Positions 1 to 6,515 of a DNA stretch of 7,016 bases are shown one piece after another. Source of the DNA: M55B165 sp051744245 (lineage in GTDB: Bacteria > Actinomycetota > Humimicrobiia > Humimicrobiales > Humimicrobiaceae); contig JBNJCV010000083.1 in the NCBI GenBank assembly GCA_051744245.1, positions 1 to 7,016 of the forward strand. The letters are read 5' to 3'. Positions within the stretch are counted from its first letter, which is position 1. Every line of letters begins with the position of its first letter. The notes under the pieces were generated by a model, which was given only the letters and a program-made list of their open reading frames with translations, ran no database searches and had not been told where the DNA came from. A program made the translations under genes and the position numbers.

Positions 1-797
1 GTCTTTTCCAGCCAATACATAAACTCAACCATCTCAAAGGGATGCACAGAGCCCACCATCATGTCATCATCCCAAACCTTGTAATTATCATTAACATGCA
101 CGTAAAAAAGCTTATCTCCTGCCAGCTTGCAAATGGCTGCCGATTCAGAGATATTCTCTCCAGCAGTATAGCCGTGACCAGTATCAATAAGTATTCCTAC
201 ATTATCCTTTCCAACCTTTTCTGCTACAAATAGCATCTTTGCGGCAGATGCAGTAAATATATGGGTTCTTGGCTCCCTAGGCTTGTACTCCAATGCTATC
301 TTTATACCCTTTTTTTCTGCATAATCTGCAGCTTCAGCTACCGTATCTATTATCTGCTGCCACCCCCAAATATAATCTGTCTGGAAGGGATAATCATAAC
401 CGTCCTGGCCAAACCATAAGTCCACCATACCGCAGTCCAGGGCTTCAGCTAAGTCTATTGATTCCATTACTTTTTTGTATCCCAGTTCCCTTGATTCCTT
501 TATGGGAGAAGCAACCGATCCTCTGCCAAATTCAGGCAGGGAGTTAACATCTGCCGTAACAATGAATGTTTTCAGCCCGTATTCCTTAAGTATTCTTCCT
601 ACTTCTTCTACATTATCCTTTGATACATCCCAATCACCATAAAGGTCTACCCCTTTTATGTCTTTATTCCTAGACATAAGCTTTATCTTGTCTTCAAAGC
701 TAGAGGGCTTTTTATAGCCCTGAGAGAGAAATCTGTCAGGGCATTGGCTCCATAGTGCTATAGTTGTACCAAATTCGATGTCATTTTTAATGTTCAT
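1..797 (-). CDS. TIM-barrel sugar (phosphate) isomerase/epimerase, 3' end cut by window
   Basis: The reading frame is open from an ATG at 797 to the window edge, giving 265 complete codons of a protein expected to be near 280-300 residues. The translation looks like the xylose-isomerase-like TIM-barrel superfamily (AP endonuclease family 2 fold), whose cytoplasmic enzymes interconvert ketoses, aldoses or epimers using a divalent metal. Strand-end residues typical of the metal and substrate site are visible: E170 in ALEYKPREPR, D205 and H208 in LIDTGHG, H234/N236/D237 in VHVNDN, and H252 in GSVHPFE. The N-terminal segment FGTTIALWSQ is a typical first strand. The start is supported by AGGTGA 5 nt upstream (801-806). 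It begins 8 nt after the stop of the upstream surface-protein gene, so the two are probably cotranscribed. The substrate cannot be told from the sequence; an L-rhamnose-isomerase-like or IolE-like role is possible but unproven. Confidence 0.82.
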   Translation of the reverse strand, partial: MNIKNDIEFGTTIALWSQCPDRFLSQGYKKPSSFEDKIKLMSRNKDIKGVDLYGDWDVSKDNVEEVGRILKEYGLKTFIVTADVNSLPEFGRGSVASPIKESRELGYKKVMESIDLAEALDCGMVDLWFGQDGYDYPFQTDYIWGWQQIIDTVAEAADYAEKKGIKIALEYKPREPRTHIFTASAAKMLFVAEKVGKDNVGILIDTGHGYTAGENISESAAICKLAGDKLFYVHVNDNYKVWDDDMMVGSVHPFEMVEFMYWLEK

Positions 798-805
798 AAA
801 ATCAC

Positions 806-1831
806 CTAGTTTTCTATCATAAATTTATAAATTGCAGTATTGTTGGTCAGCAAAGCCTCCCCGGGCACTGGACCCGCTGTAACCTCAAGTTCACATTTTC
901 TCCCTGGATAAGCAGGGAACCCGCTTATGGTTACCGCTTTCTGTTCGGACGGATTTATAGAAGAAATAGTATAGCTTTTTTCTTCTACCGGATTATCCTG
1001 GGAACGGTAAGCCATTACTACCTTAACATCATTTTCAACAATATTTCCCTGGTTTTCCACTAGAACAGTTACACTGACTTCAGACCCTTTAGCCAGTATT
1101 AAATAGTCATCATTTTCATTAATAATTTTAGGGTCAAATTCAATGCTTTGGGCAATAACAGCAACCCCTCTCCTCTCCTGGAGATTGGTAACCTTTTTAA
1201 TTTCTGATATAAATTCTGCCACATTCTGGGTATCAGTAAGGTTTTTGTCCTTTAATATTTTAGAGTCTATAATGGTGAGATTGCTGATGCCAATCTCTTC
1301 CCCTGATTCTTTAAGCTCCTGCTGAAAATATTTATAAATTTCATCACTCATGTACATGTGCAGGAAAGAATTTGTTATTTGTGAACTCGAAATATCCAGG
1401 TCTATGTCCTGGAGTGCATTAAATAATGCAGGCTTAAAATTTTCATATGCATTGCTCCTGATATCCAGGGCTAATTCAAGATAGCCATGGGCTACTTCAA
1501 AATTTTCCGGGGGGTTTAGTTCCTTACCATTTTCTAAAATAACCTTGCTTTCTTCTATTATGCCCAAAAGAGTTTCATCAAGCTCTTCCCTGGAGATATC
1601 TTTAATTTTTTCGAGGGTTATAAAAAAGTTAAATGAAATCTTATTTGATTGCTGGATTAGCACCGAAACAGAATTAACATAATCTGCTATGCCCAATTTT
1701 TCTTCTTCGGACAAATCCTTCCTCCCAGTTTCACAACTCCAGAGCCCGGTAAGCCAACTTACAATAACAACAGCAATAATTATCATTATAATTAATGTAA
1801 TTATTGATTCTTTTCTACCCTTTCTCTCCAA
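806..1831 (-). CDS. Membrane-anchored surface protein with helical domain and C-terminal CARDB-like domain
   Basis: This 341-residue protein has a basic N-terminus (MERKGRK), one hydrophobic helix at about residues 10-30, and a remainder that should lie outside the membrane. C33 follows in LWSC; this could be a lipobox, but Trp at -2 is unusual, so a plain membrane anchor is equally possible. Residues ~40-220 are predicted helical and charged. Residues ~225-341 look like a beta-sandwich of the CARDB/Ig-like kind: VTVLVENQGNIVENDVKV, a PSEQKAVTISGF strand, then PVPGE and TNNTA near the end. The start codon is TTG, chosen because AAAGGA sits about 8 nt upstream, an in-frame TAG lies just before it, and the hydrophobic segment needs it; the next Met is M16, inside the helix. 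It leads a two-gene unit with the TIM-barrel isomerase. Function is unknown; CARDB-like domains usually mediate adhesion or protein contacts. Confidence 0.8.
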   Translation of the reverse strand: MERKGRKESIITLIIMIIIAVVIVSWLTGLWSCETGRKDLSEEEKLGIADYVNSVSVLIQQSNKISFNFFITLEKIKDISREELDETLLGIIEESKVILENGKELNPPENFEVAHGYLELALDIRSNAYENFKPALFNALQDIDLDISSSQITNSFLHMYMSDEIYKYFQQELKESGEEIGISNLTIIDSKILKDKNLTDTQNVAEFISEIKKVTNLQERRGVAVIAQSIEFDPKIINENDDYLILAKGSEVSVTVLVENQGNIVENDVKVVMAYRSQDNPVEEKSYTISSINPSEQKAVTISGFPAYPGRKCELEVTAGPVPGEALLTNNTAIYKFMIEN

Positions 1832-1877
1832 TAAGTATCCTTTCTAAGATGAAGAAGAATTGTTAAAAATCAAAACC

Positions 1878-1906
1878 ATTATACATTTGAAAAAATTAAA
1901 ATTCAA
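1878..1906 (-). promoter_or_regulatory. sigma70-type promoter for the surface protein/isomerase unit
   Basis: On the minus strand TTGAAT (1906-1901) is followed by a 17-nt spacer and a perfect TATAAT (1883-1878). Transcription should start near 1871, giving a leader of about 40 nt before the TTG start at 1831. It lies back to back with the relic pepF promoter. Confidence 0.65.
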
Positions 1907-1916
1907 ACCATGTAAT

Positions 1917-1938
1917 TACCCTAAAAATTGGGTATAAT
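1917..1938 (+). promoter_or_regulatory. Probable former pepF promoter with overlapping inverted repeat
   Basis: A perfect TATAAT at 1933-1938 lies 29 nt upstream of the relic pepF ATG. The -35 region (about 1910-1915, ATGTAA) is poor. An inverted repeat TACCC-N8-GGGTA spans 1917-1934 and runs into the -10 box, where a repressor or activator could bind; this is suggestive only. If still active, this promoter would give a transcript crossing the relic into msrB, for which I find no better promoter. Confidence 0.4.
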
Positions 1939-1967
1939 GTTTAGCTTAAACTTAAGGATAAAGGAAA

Positions 1968-2490
1968 ATGAAAAAAAGGCAAGAAATACCAAAAAATATA
2001 AATGGCAGATTAAAGATAAAAATTACTAGCTGTACCTTATAGGACATTACTTAGAATAATTTAGAAATACTGTGTTCAAGCAAACGATGTTTACAGAATT
2101 TAGGAAAAACTGCATTAAATGGCGGAAGATAGGCTGCCGCTTACTGCTGACAAACTGCCGGAAATATATTACCAATTGAAAAAAAATTATGGCAATATAA
2201 CAGTGGATAAAAAAAATAGAAATGGAATGGACTAAAATTTTCCATTTTTACAGCACCTTTTATGCTCACAAATATGCCACCGGGTTTTCTGCCTACCAAG
2301 CATTAGCCACCAAAATATTTAAATAAGATCACTATGTAAACAGGTACCTAAAATTTCTTTGCATCAGAAGTTCCGGGCATCCCCTAAAATTACTCAATCA
2401 GGCGGGAATAGGTATAGAGTCTTGCAAACTATAAGGAGTGCGTTCCCTTACTTTTTCAGGCTGGTGACTAAATTTAAAAATTTGATATAA
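1968..2490 (+). pseudogene. pepF: Degenerate oligoendopeptidase F (M3 family) with large internal deletion
   Basis: Translation in shifting frames gives a colinear series of PepF-like segments. The N-terminus is MKKRQEIPKNI (1968-2000, after AAAGGA at 1960-1965), continuing after a 1-nt deletion as KWQIKDKNY to a TAG at 2027. The text then jumps to the C-terminal part: IGHYLE, TAA at 2057, FRNTVFKQTMFTEF. A second 1-nt deletion near 2119 leads into PLTADKLPEIYYQLKKNYG. A shift in the A-run 2209-2216 leads into EMEWTKIFHFYSTFYAHKY and ATGFSAYQALA. After TAA at 2324 the same frame continues with NRYLKFL and PLKLLNQAGIGIES. A final shift near 2425 gives SAFPYFFRLVTKFKNLI and a terminal TAA at 2488. 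Intact PepF is about 600 residues; roughly 400-450 codons are missing, including the zinc-binding HExxH region. PepF is a cytoplasmic zinc oligopeptidase; this copy cannot be active. It ends 7 nt before msrB, suggesting a former pepF-msrB operon. Confidence 0.87.
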
Positions 2491-2497
2491 TTAAGTT

Positions 2498-2896
2498 GTG
2501 ATTAAAATGATAAAGAAATCAGAAAAACAATGGAAAAAAACATTAAATAAACAGCAGTTTCACGTACTTAGGGAAAAAGGAACCGAAGAGCCTTTTTCCA
2601 ACCAGTATTACGATCATAAGGATAAAGGCACCTACTGCTGCGCTGGATGCAATAAGCCTCTGTTCAGTTCAGAGCATAAATATGATTCCGGAACAGGATG
2701 GCCCAGCTTTTACAAGCCAGTTAAAAAGGAAAATATAACTGAGAAAGAGGACAGGAGCCAGGGCATGGTCAGGACAGAAGTTGCTTGCTCTAATTGCGGA
2801 GGCCACCTGGGCCATGTTTTCAATGATGGTCCCCCGCCCACTGGGCTAAGGTATTGCATCAATTCAGCTGCCCTAAATTTCAAGAAAAAAACTTAG
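2498..2896 (+). CDS. msrB: Peptide-methionine (R)-S-oxide reductase MsrB
   Basis: This is a full-length single-domain MsrB of 132 residues that reduces methionine-R-sulfoxide in proteins and so repairs oxidative damage in the cytoplasm. The family pattern is complete: W12, R25-E-K-G-T-E, zinc ligands C48-x2-C51 and C97-x2-C100, SGTGWPSF (64-71), [14 protein letters not shown] (103-112) and the catalytic C120 in RYCINS. The usual resolving cysteine in SGCGWPSF is Thr (T66) here, so recycling must use another cysteine (C47, just before the zinc ligand, is the only other one) or an external reductant. The start is uncertain: GTG at 2498 has no clear Shine-Dalgarno; ATG at 2507 has a weak GTGAT 4 nt upstream and would give 129 residues. 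It sits 7 nt after the pepF relic and its stop overlaps that of lplA by 4 nt (TTAG) tail to tail. Confidence 0.96.
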   Translation: MIKMIKKSEKQWKKTLNKQQFHVLREKGTEEPFSNQYYDHKDKGTYCCAGCNKPLFSSEHKYDSGTGWPSFYKPVKKENITEKEDRSQGMVRTEVACSNCGGHLGHVFNDGPPPTGLRYCINSAALNFKKKT

Positions 2897-3987
2897 AACT
2901 TATCCTTTATTACTTGCTTTATTGCTTCCAGGAAATCTTCAGGCTTGATGCCTGGAGACCTTATTTCATTGTCTTTGTAGCACTGCCTTATTATTTCTAA
3001 TATACTGCTGCTGTCCAGTTCTACCCCCTCCAGCTTTTCTTCTATTAAAGGTAGGGCATTAGAAGGCATCAGGGTAAAATCCCCGGATATATTTACATCC
3101 TCTAAACGGTTATTCCTTACAGCAGTAGTTATCCTTACAAGGCCACCCTCACATTTGTAATTTCCTTCATATAAGTTGAGGTCAGCTGTAATTTTTACCT
3201 TCTGCTCTAAAGATTTGCCCCTCTTATGCAGCCAATCCTTTGATGAGAGCCTCTCCCTTATTATCCCCAATTGTTCTTTCTCCGCCTGGTTTAATTCTTC
3301 TTTCATATTTAACGGCCTTCCCAAAAAGCTAGATACCTCTCCCAGGAATGCTTCTGTTATTTTATCCTTTGAAAAAGCAGCCAGCCCCTTTTCAGTGCAT
3401 TCTCTTTTTATAGTGGTTACATATTCCTTTATATTTTTATAGACCTTATCCCTGAATTTCTCAGAGGGCACTTTTAGAACTCTTGCCATTAATTCATGAT
3501 TAAAATCAAACATAAAGCTTCCCACTATTACCATGGAATTCCCTATTTCTGCCGCACCCGTTCCCCCGATTTTTCTTCCGTCAATATGTAGGTCATTTAT
3601 TGGCCGGTAATAAACATCCAAGCCCAGTTTTTTGTATGCTTTTATAGGAGGAGTTAGAAATAACTGGTATAACTTTTTTATGTCCCTGGTCAGGTTTCTT
3701 TTATTGAATATAAAGTGGAAAAAAAGCTGGCCGCTATCAAGGAGCACCGCACCCCCGCCAACTTCCCTTCTGACTATAGGAATATTATTTTCTCTACAGT
3801 AGCCAACATCTACCTCTTTTGCTAGTTCCTGGAAAAGGCCAATGCTTACATAGGTCTGAGCCGGACTCATAATAGTTATGGTGTCTTGGCTGCCCTCCCC
3901 AAAAGCATGAGCTACCGAATGATAGATTGCCTGTGAATCCAGGTACGGGACATCACCAAAATTTATTATCCTTATTTGTGTAGGCAT
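2893..3987 (-). CDS. lplA: Lipoate-protein ligase A family protein
   Basis: This 364-residue cytoplasmic enzyme should activate lipoate with ATP and attach it to lipoyl domains (glycine cleavage H protein or 2-oxoacid dehydrogenase E2). The BPL/LplA catalytic domain covers about residues 1-240: RREVGGGAV at 73-81 (lipoate/AMP loop), [17 protein letters not shown] at 131-147 with K139 as the likely catalytic lysine, and [10 protein letters not shown] at 156-164. The C-terminal accessory domain covers about 265-364, with [18 protein letters not shown] and SGDF at 301-304. Two domains in one chain match E. coli-type LplA. In the loop after GGG the usual His-Asp is Leu-Asp (VLLDSGQL), so an octanoate/lipoate transferase-like variant cannot be excluded. 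It starts 6 nt after the upstream lipoprotein stop; AAGGGA within the end of that gene can serve as its ribosome binding site. No lipoylated partner protein is in the window. Confidence 0.85.
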   Translation of the reverse strand: MPTQIRIINFGDVPYLDSQAIYHSVAHAFGEGSQDTITIMSPAQTYVSIGLFQELAKEVDVGYCRENNIPIVRREVGGGAVLLDSGQLFFHFIFNKRNLTRDIKKLYQLFLTPPIKAYKKLGLDVYYRPINDLHIDGRKIGGTGAAEIGNSMVIVGSFMFDFNHELMARVLKVPSEKFRDKVYKNIKEYVTTIKRECTEKGLAAFSKDKITEAFLGEVSSFLGRPLNMKEELNQAEKEQLGIIRERLSSKDWLHKRGKSLEQKVKITADLNLYEGNYKCEGGLVRITTAVRNNRLEDVNISGDFTLMPSNALPLIEEKLEGVELDSSSILEIIRQCYKDNEIRSPGIKPEDFLEAIKQVIKDKF

Positions 3988-3993
3988 TTTGCG

Positions 3994-4551
3994 CTACTTC
4001 CCTTGGTATTCATTTAACATTTGTTCTGTATTATCTAATAGCTGTTCACCCTGTAAGGCTTGCTTGTATGCCTGCTCTAAATATTCAATCTTTTGGTTGA
4101 TATTAAGAATACTTGTTTCCTGGTATTTATCCAGATTGTCGGTTGAATTTAAAAACATCTGCATGGATTCCCTAAAAGAGCTGTGTATGTTTTGCGCATC
4201 TGGGGGTGGATCGGTTTTTAGGAATTTCTCATTTACATTTTCAATTGACTCTATATATTCATTTATATAGGCATTAATTTCATTTATACCTATTTCTTCA
4301 TTTTCAAATCTTCCAATTGCCTCTTCAGCTTTTTCTAAGGCTTCCCTTAACTGCCTGATGAGCTCTCCCATATACTCTGCATATTCCCTATCCCCTTCTA
4401 ATGCTTCTGATAGCTTTTCAGCATCTCCTGTTTCTGGCGCCTTTTCCTGGACTTCTTTTACATCTTTTCCTAATAAAAAACAGGCAGAAGTAAAAAATAT
4501 TAATGCCGCCATCAGTATGGGGATAGAAAAATAAAGGCTTCTGGATCTCAT
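3994..4551 (-). CDS. Small helical lipoprotein, function unknown
   Basis: This 185-residue protein starts with MRSRSLYF, a hydrophobic stretch and the lipobox TSAC, giving lipidated C24 after signal peptidase II cleavage; the mature protein would be attached to the outer face of the membrane. The rest is almost entirely charged, predicted-helical sequence, likely a helical bundle or coiled coil (residues ~40-110 and ~120-183) broken by DPPP at 114-117. I do not recognise a named family. The segment [ND]PP-x6-H-x11-N-x2-[DE]-N (114-139) is matched without gaps in the surface protein encoded at 806-1831, suggesting a related helical domain. The ATG is preceded by AAAGGA with 4-nt spacing. It leads a two-gene unit with lplA (6-nt gap); the functional link to lipoate ligation is unclear and may only be transcriptional. 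Confidence 0.85.
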   Translation of the reverse strand: MRSRSLYFSIPILMAALIFFTSACFLLGKDVKEVQEKAPETGDAEKLSEALEGDREYAEYMGELIRQLREALEKAEEAIGRFENEEIGINEINAYINEYIESIENVNEKFLKTDPPPDAQNIHSSFRESMQMFLNSTDNLDKYQETSILNINQKIEYLEQAYKQALQGEQLLDNTEQMLNEYQGK

Positions 4552-4568
4552 TTTTCCTTTCTTTTTAA

Positions 4569-4616
4569 AAAGAAAATAATATTTTTTTAGATTTTTTTAA
4601 AAATTTTCTTTATAAT
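4569..4616 (+). promoter_or_regulatory. treT promoter in an AT-rich divergent region
   Basis: The 90-nt divergent gap 4552-4641 is almost pure A/T. A perfect TATAAT at 4611-4616 lies 25 nt before treT and should give transcription from about 4622; the -35 region is weak (TTAGAT, 4587-4592). A 9-bp inverted repeat, AAAGAAAAT (4569-4577) and ATTTTCTTT (4603-4611), frames the T-rich centre and touches the -10 box. On the minus strand TATTAT (4581-4576) is the best -10 for the lipoprotein/lplA unit, without a good -35. Confidence 0.45.
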
Positions 4617-4641
4617 TTTACACAAAAACCAAAGGATGTAA

Positions 4642-5895
4642 ATGGATCGGTATAAAAGATTAACCCAGATTGAAGACTATCAGGAGTTCGTAGGAAGAGA
4701 AACAATAGAAAGAATTAGAAAAAAAGCAAAACCGCTGCAGGGCAAAATGGTAGCCCATATAAACTCTACTTTTTATGGCGGGGGGGTAGCAGAAATGCTT
4801 TCTCCACTTACCCTGCTTATGAACAGCGTCGGACTGAAGGCAGAATGGAAAGTTATTCAAGGCTCTCCCGACTTTTTTAGTATTACTAAAAAAATGCATA
4901 ATGCTCTCCAGGGAGCAGATATTAACCTGACCACTATAAAAAAAGACACTTATGAGAATGTATTGTTCGAAAATGCAGTAAGAAACAGGATGGACCATGA
5001 CTATGTAATAGTCCATGACCCACAGCCATTAGGTATTATAAATTTCTATGAAAAAAGGCAGCCCTGGATATGGAGATGCCATATAGATTTATCCCGCCCT
5101 AACCAGAAATTGTTCAGTTACTTAAGGCCTTATATACAGCAATATGATGCAGTAATTTTAACCCTTAAAGAATATAAGCAGGAGCTGACCCCTCCGCAGG
5201 TTTTTTTCATGCCGGCAATAAATCCTTTTTGTGTTAAAAACAAAAAACTTACTGAACAGGAAATGCAAGGCAGGTTTGACCATCATGGCATTCCCACAGA
5301 CAAGCCCCTGGTTGTACAGGTATCCAGGTTTGACAAGTGGAAAGATCCGGTAGGGGTAATAGAAGCTTTCAAAATTGCCAGAAAAGAAGTTGATGCCCAT
5401 TTAGTACTTTTAGGAAACATTGCCACTGATGATCCAGAAGGCGAAGAAATATATAAAAATTTACTGGATTTGCAGGATGAAACCATAACCATACTCAGCC
5501 ACCAGGATTCCGCACTGGTAAATGCCCTGCAGAGCAAAGCTGGAGTAGTGCTACAAAAATCCCTTAGAGAAGGCTTTGGCCTTACTGTAACCGAAGCCAT
5601 GTGGAAAGAAGCTGCGGTAATTGGTGGAAGGGTAGGAGGAATAGTACACCAGATAGAGGATGGGGTTAACGGATTTTTAGTTTCATCGGTAGAAGAAGCG
5701 GCTAAAAGGATAGTACAACTTTTAAAAGACAAGAAACTCCGCAAAAAAATGGGCAAACAAGCAAGAAAAACAGTAAAAGAAAAATTTCTTCTTATAAGGT
5801 ATCTAGAGCAATACCTGGACTTATTTAACTCCTTTGAAACCAGCTACAACTTAAACCTGGCAAAATATAAGGAAAGCAGCGTATCTAATTATTAG
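4642..5895 (+). CDS. treT: TreT-type trehalose synthase (GT4 glycosyltransferase)
   Basis: This 417-residue cytoplasmic enzyme belongs to the TreT-type trehalose glycosyltransferring synthases, which reversibly join an NDP-glucose (usually ADP- or UDP-glucose) and free glucose to give trehalose. The length matches characterised members (about 410-415). Visible motifs: Y13 and VG at 17-18, NSTFYGGGVAEML (41-53, N-terminal Rossmann glycine loop), WKVIQG and FFxxTKxxHNALQG (69-91), HDPQP (125-129), RCHIDLSRPN (145-154), SRFDKWKDP (228-236) with the GT-B phosphate-contacting Arg/Lys, and the GT4 E-x7-E motif E310-GFGLTVT-E318, followed by GGRVGGI. AAAGGA 5 nt before the ATG supports the start. 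It stands alone on its strand with its own promoter; its stop overlaps by 4 nt (TTAG) the stop of the convergent YtxH-like gene. Trehalose made this way could serve as a compatible solute; the reverse reaction would feed glucose and NDP-glucose into metabolism. The sequence does not show the direction. Confidence 0.9.
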   Translation: MDRYKRLTQIEDYQEFVGRETIERIRKKAKPLQGKMVAHINSTFYGGGVAEMLSPLTLLMNSVGLKAEWKVIQGSPDFFSITKKMHNALQGADINLTTIKKDTYENVLFENAVRNRMDHDYVIVHDPQPLGIINFYEKRQPWIWRCHIDLSRPNQKLFSYLRPYIQQYDAVILTLKEYKQELTPPQVFFMPAINPFCVKNKKLTEQEMQGRFDHHGIPTDKPLVVQVSRFDKWKDPVGVIEAFKIARKEVDAHLVLLGNIATDDPEGEEIYKNLLDLQDETITILSHQDSALVNALQSKAGVVLQKSLREGFGLTVTEAMWKEAAVIGGRVGGIVHQIEDGVNGFLVSSVEEAAKRIVQLLKDKKLRKKMGKQARKTVKEKFLLIRYLEQYLDLFNSFETSYNLNLAKYKESSVSNY

Positions 5896-6074
5896 TCAGG
5901 CTCTATATTCTGGCCAAAATCTTCCATTGCATTAACTACTTTCTCGGGTATTATATTATTTTCCTTTAGTGTCTCTAATATCCTGTTAATTCCTATTTTC
6001 CTGATTATGTAACCAACTGCTGCCCCTATTACAGCACCACCCACAATAAAACCTATGTCTTTCTTTTCAACCAT
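5892..6074 (-). CDS. YtxH-like small glycine-zipper membrane protein
   Basis: This is a 60-residue protein with one membrane segment (about residues 7-24) rich in small residues spaced by four (G13, G17, G21), as in YtxH-type proteins, followed by a short charged tail (about 25-60). That arrangement suits helix packing or oligomerisation in the membrane. It is shorter than typical YtxH proteins (about 100-150 residues). GGAGGT 8 nt before the ATG is a strong ribosome binding site. It lies 17 nt after the DUF948 gene, the same order as Bacillus ytxG-ytxH, which supports the call by context. Its stop overlaps the treT stop by 4 nt. Biochemical role is not established; in Bacillus the pair belongs to the general stress regulon. 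Confidence 0.75.
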   Translation of the reverse strand: MVEKKDIGFIVGGAVIGAAVGYIIRKIGINRILETLKENNIIPEKVVNAMEDFGQNIEPD

Positions 6075-6092
6075 TTATATCAACCTCCATGA

Positions 6093-6449
6093 TCATTTTT
6101 TTTCTGAAGTCTTCTTTATACCGCTAAATACTCCAGCAGTTGTGCTTATGATTTTAATTATCGGACTGGTAACTATTATCCTTATAAGCCTTACCACTTT
6201 TTCTAATTGTTCCACTATGGAACCAGCGCTTTTAGTAATATCATTTATGGAACTAACTTCAGAATTCATATTTGAAACAATTGAATTTAAATCATCAACC
6301 ATAGGGTCTATCTTGCTGCTAATGTTGCCTACAATATTGTTTGCCTTTGACAATAACCTTACCAAAGGAATTGCAACTATTATTGCCACTATAGCAAAAG
6401 CAGACATCAATATTATTGCAACCAAACCTACAATTTCTAAAGAAGTCAT
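6093..6449 (-). CDS. DUF948 (YtxG-like) membrane protein
   Basis: This 118-residue protein has an N-terminal membrane helix (about residues 5-31, ending IPLVRLLSKA) followed by a long amphipathic heptad-like region (about 33-90: IDPMVDDLNSIVSNMNSEV) and a second hydrophobic patch (SPIIKIISTTAGVF, 94-107) before a basic tail. This is the layout of DUF948 proteins, in which a single anchor carries a coiled coil resembling the helical part of chemoreceptors. AAAGGGG about 5 nt before the ATG supports the start. It lies upstream of the YtxH-like gene (17-nt gap) and downstream of a 74-aa membrane protein gene (66-nt gap), so the three probably form one minus-strand unit. Exact function is unknown; a stress-related role at the membrane is inferred from Bacillus ytxGH. 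Confidence 0.8.
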   Translation of the reverse strand: MTSLEIVGLVAIILMSAFAIVAIIVAIPLVRLLSKANNIVGNISSKIDPMVDDLNSIVSNMNSEVSSINDITKSAGSIVEQLEKVVRLIRIIVTSPIIKIISTTAGVFSGIKKTSEKK

Positions 6450-6515
6450 TTTTACCCCTTTAATATTTTCTTTGCTTTTAGTTTAATTAATTTTTTATTA
6501 TTCTACAAATATAAT

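Noticed and set aside
42..547. Plus-strand ORFs of 63 and 84 codons
   Set aside because: They lie antisense to the clear TIM-barrel isomerase frame and have no recognisable domain or ribosome site.
1968..2042. Stand-alone 24-codon peptide gene after AAAGGA
   Set aside because: It is better explained as the N-terminal piece of the decayed pepF: its first 11 residues fit the PepF start, and the next frame continues the match.
4567..4611. Possible hairpin terminator in the AT-rich divergent region
   Set aside because: No gene ends here; both flanking genes start here, and the inverted repeat is pure A/T apart from one pair, so it may be chance or an operator.
5158..5756. Minus-strand ORFs of 80 and 157 codons inside treT
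   Set aside because: They are antisense to conserved GT4 motifs of treT and have no family features.
6055..6486. Plus-strand ORF of 143 codons with hydrophobic translation
   Set aside because: The hydrophobicity is the mirror of the DUF948 gene on the minus strand, which has a good ribosome site and recognisable layout; the plus ORF has neither.
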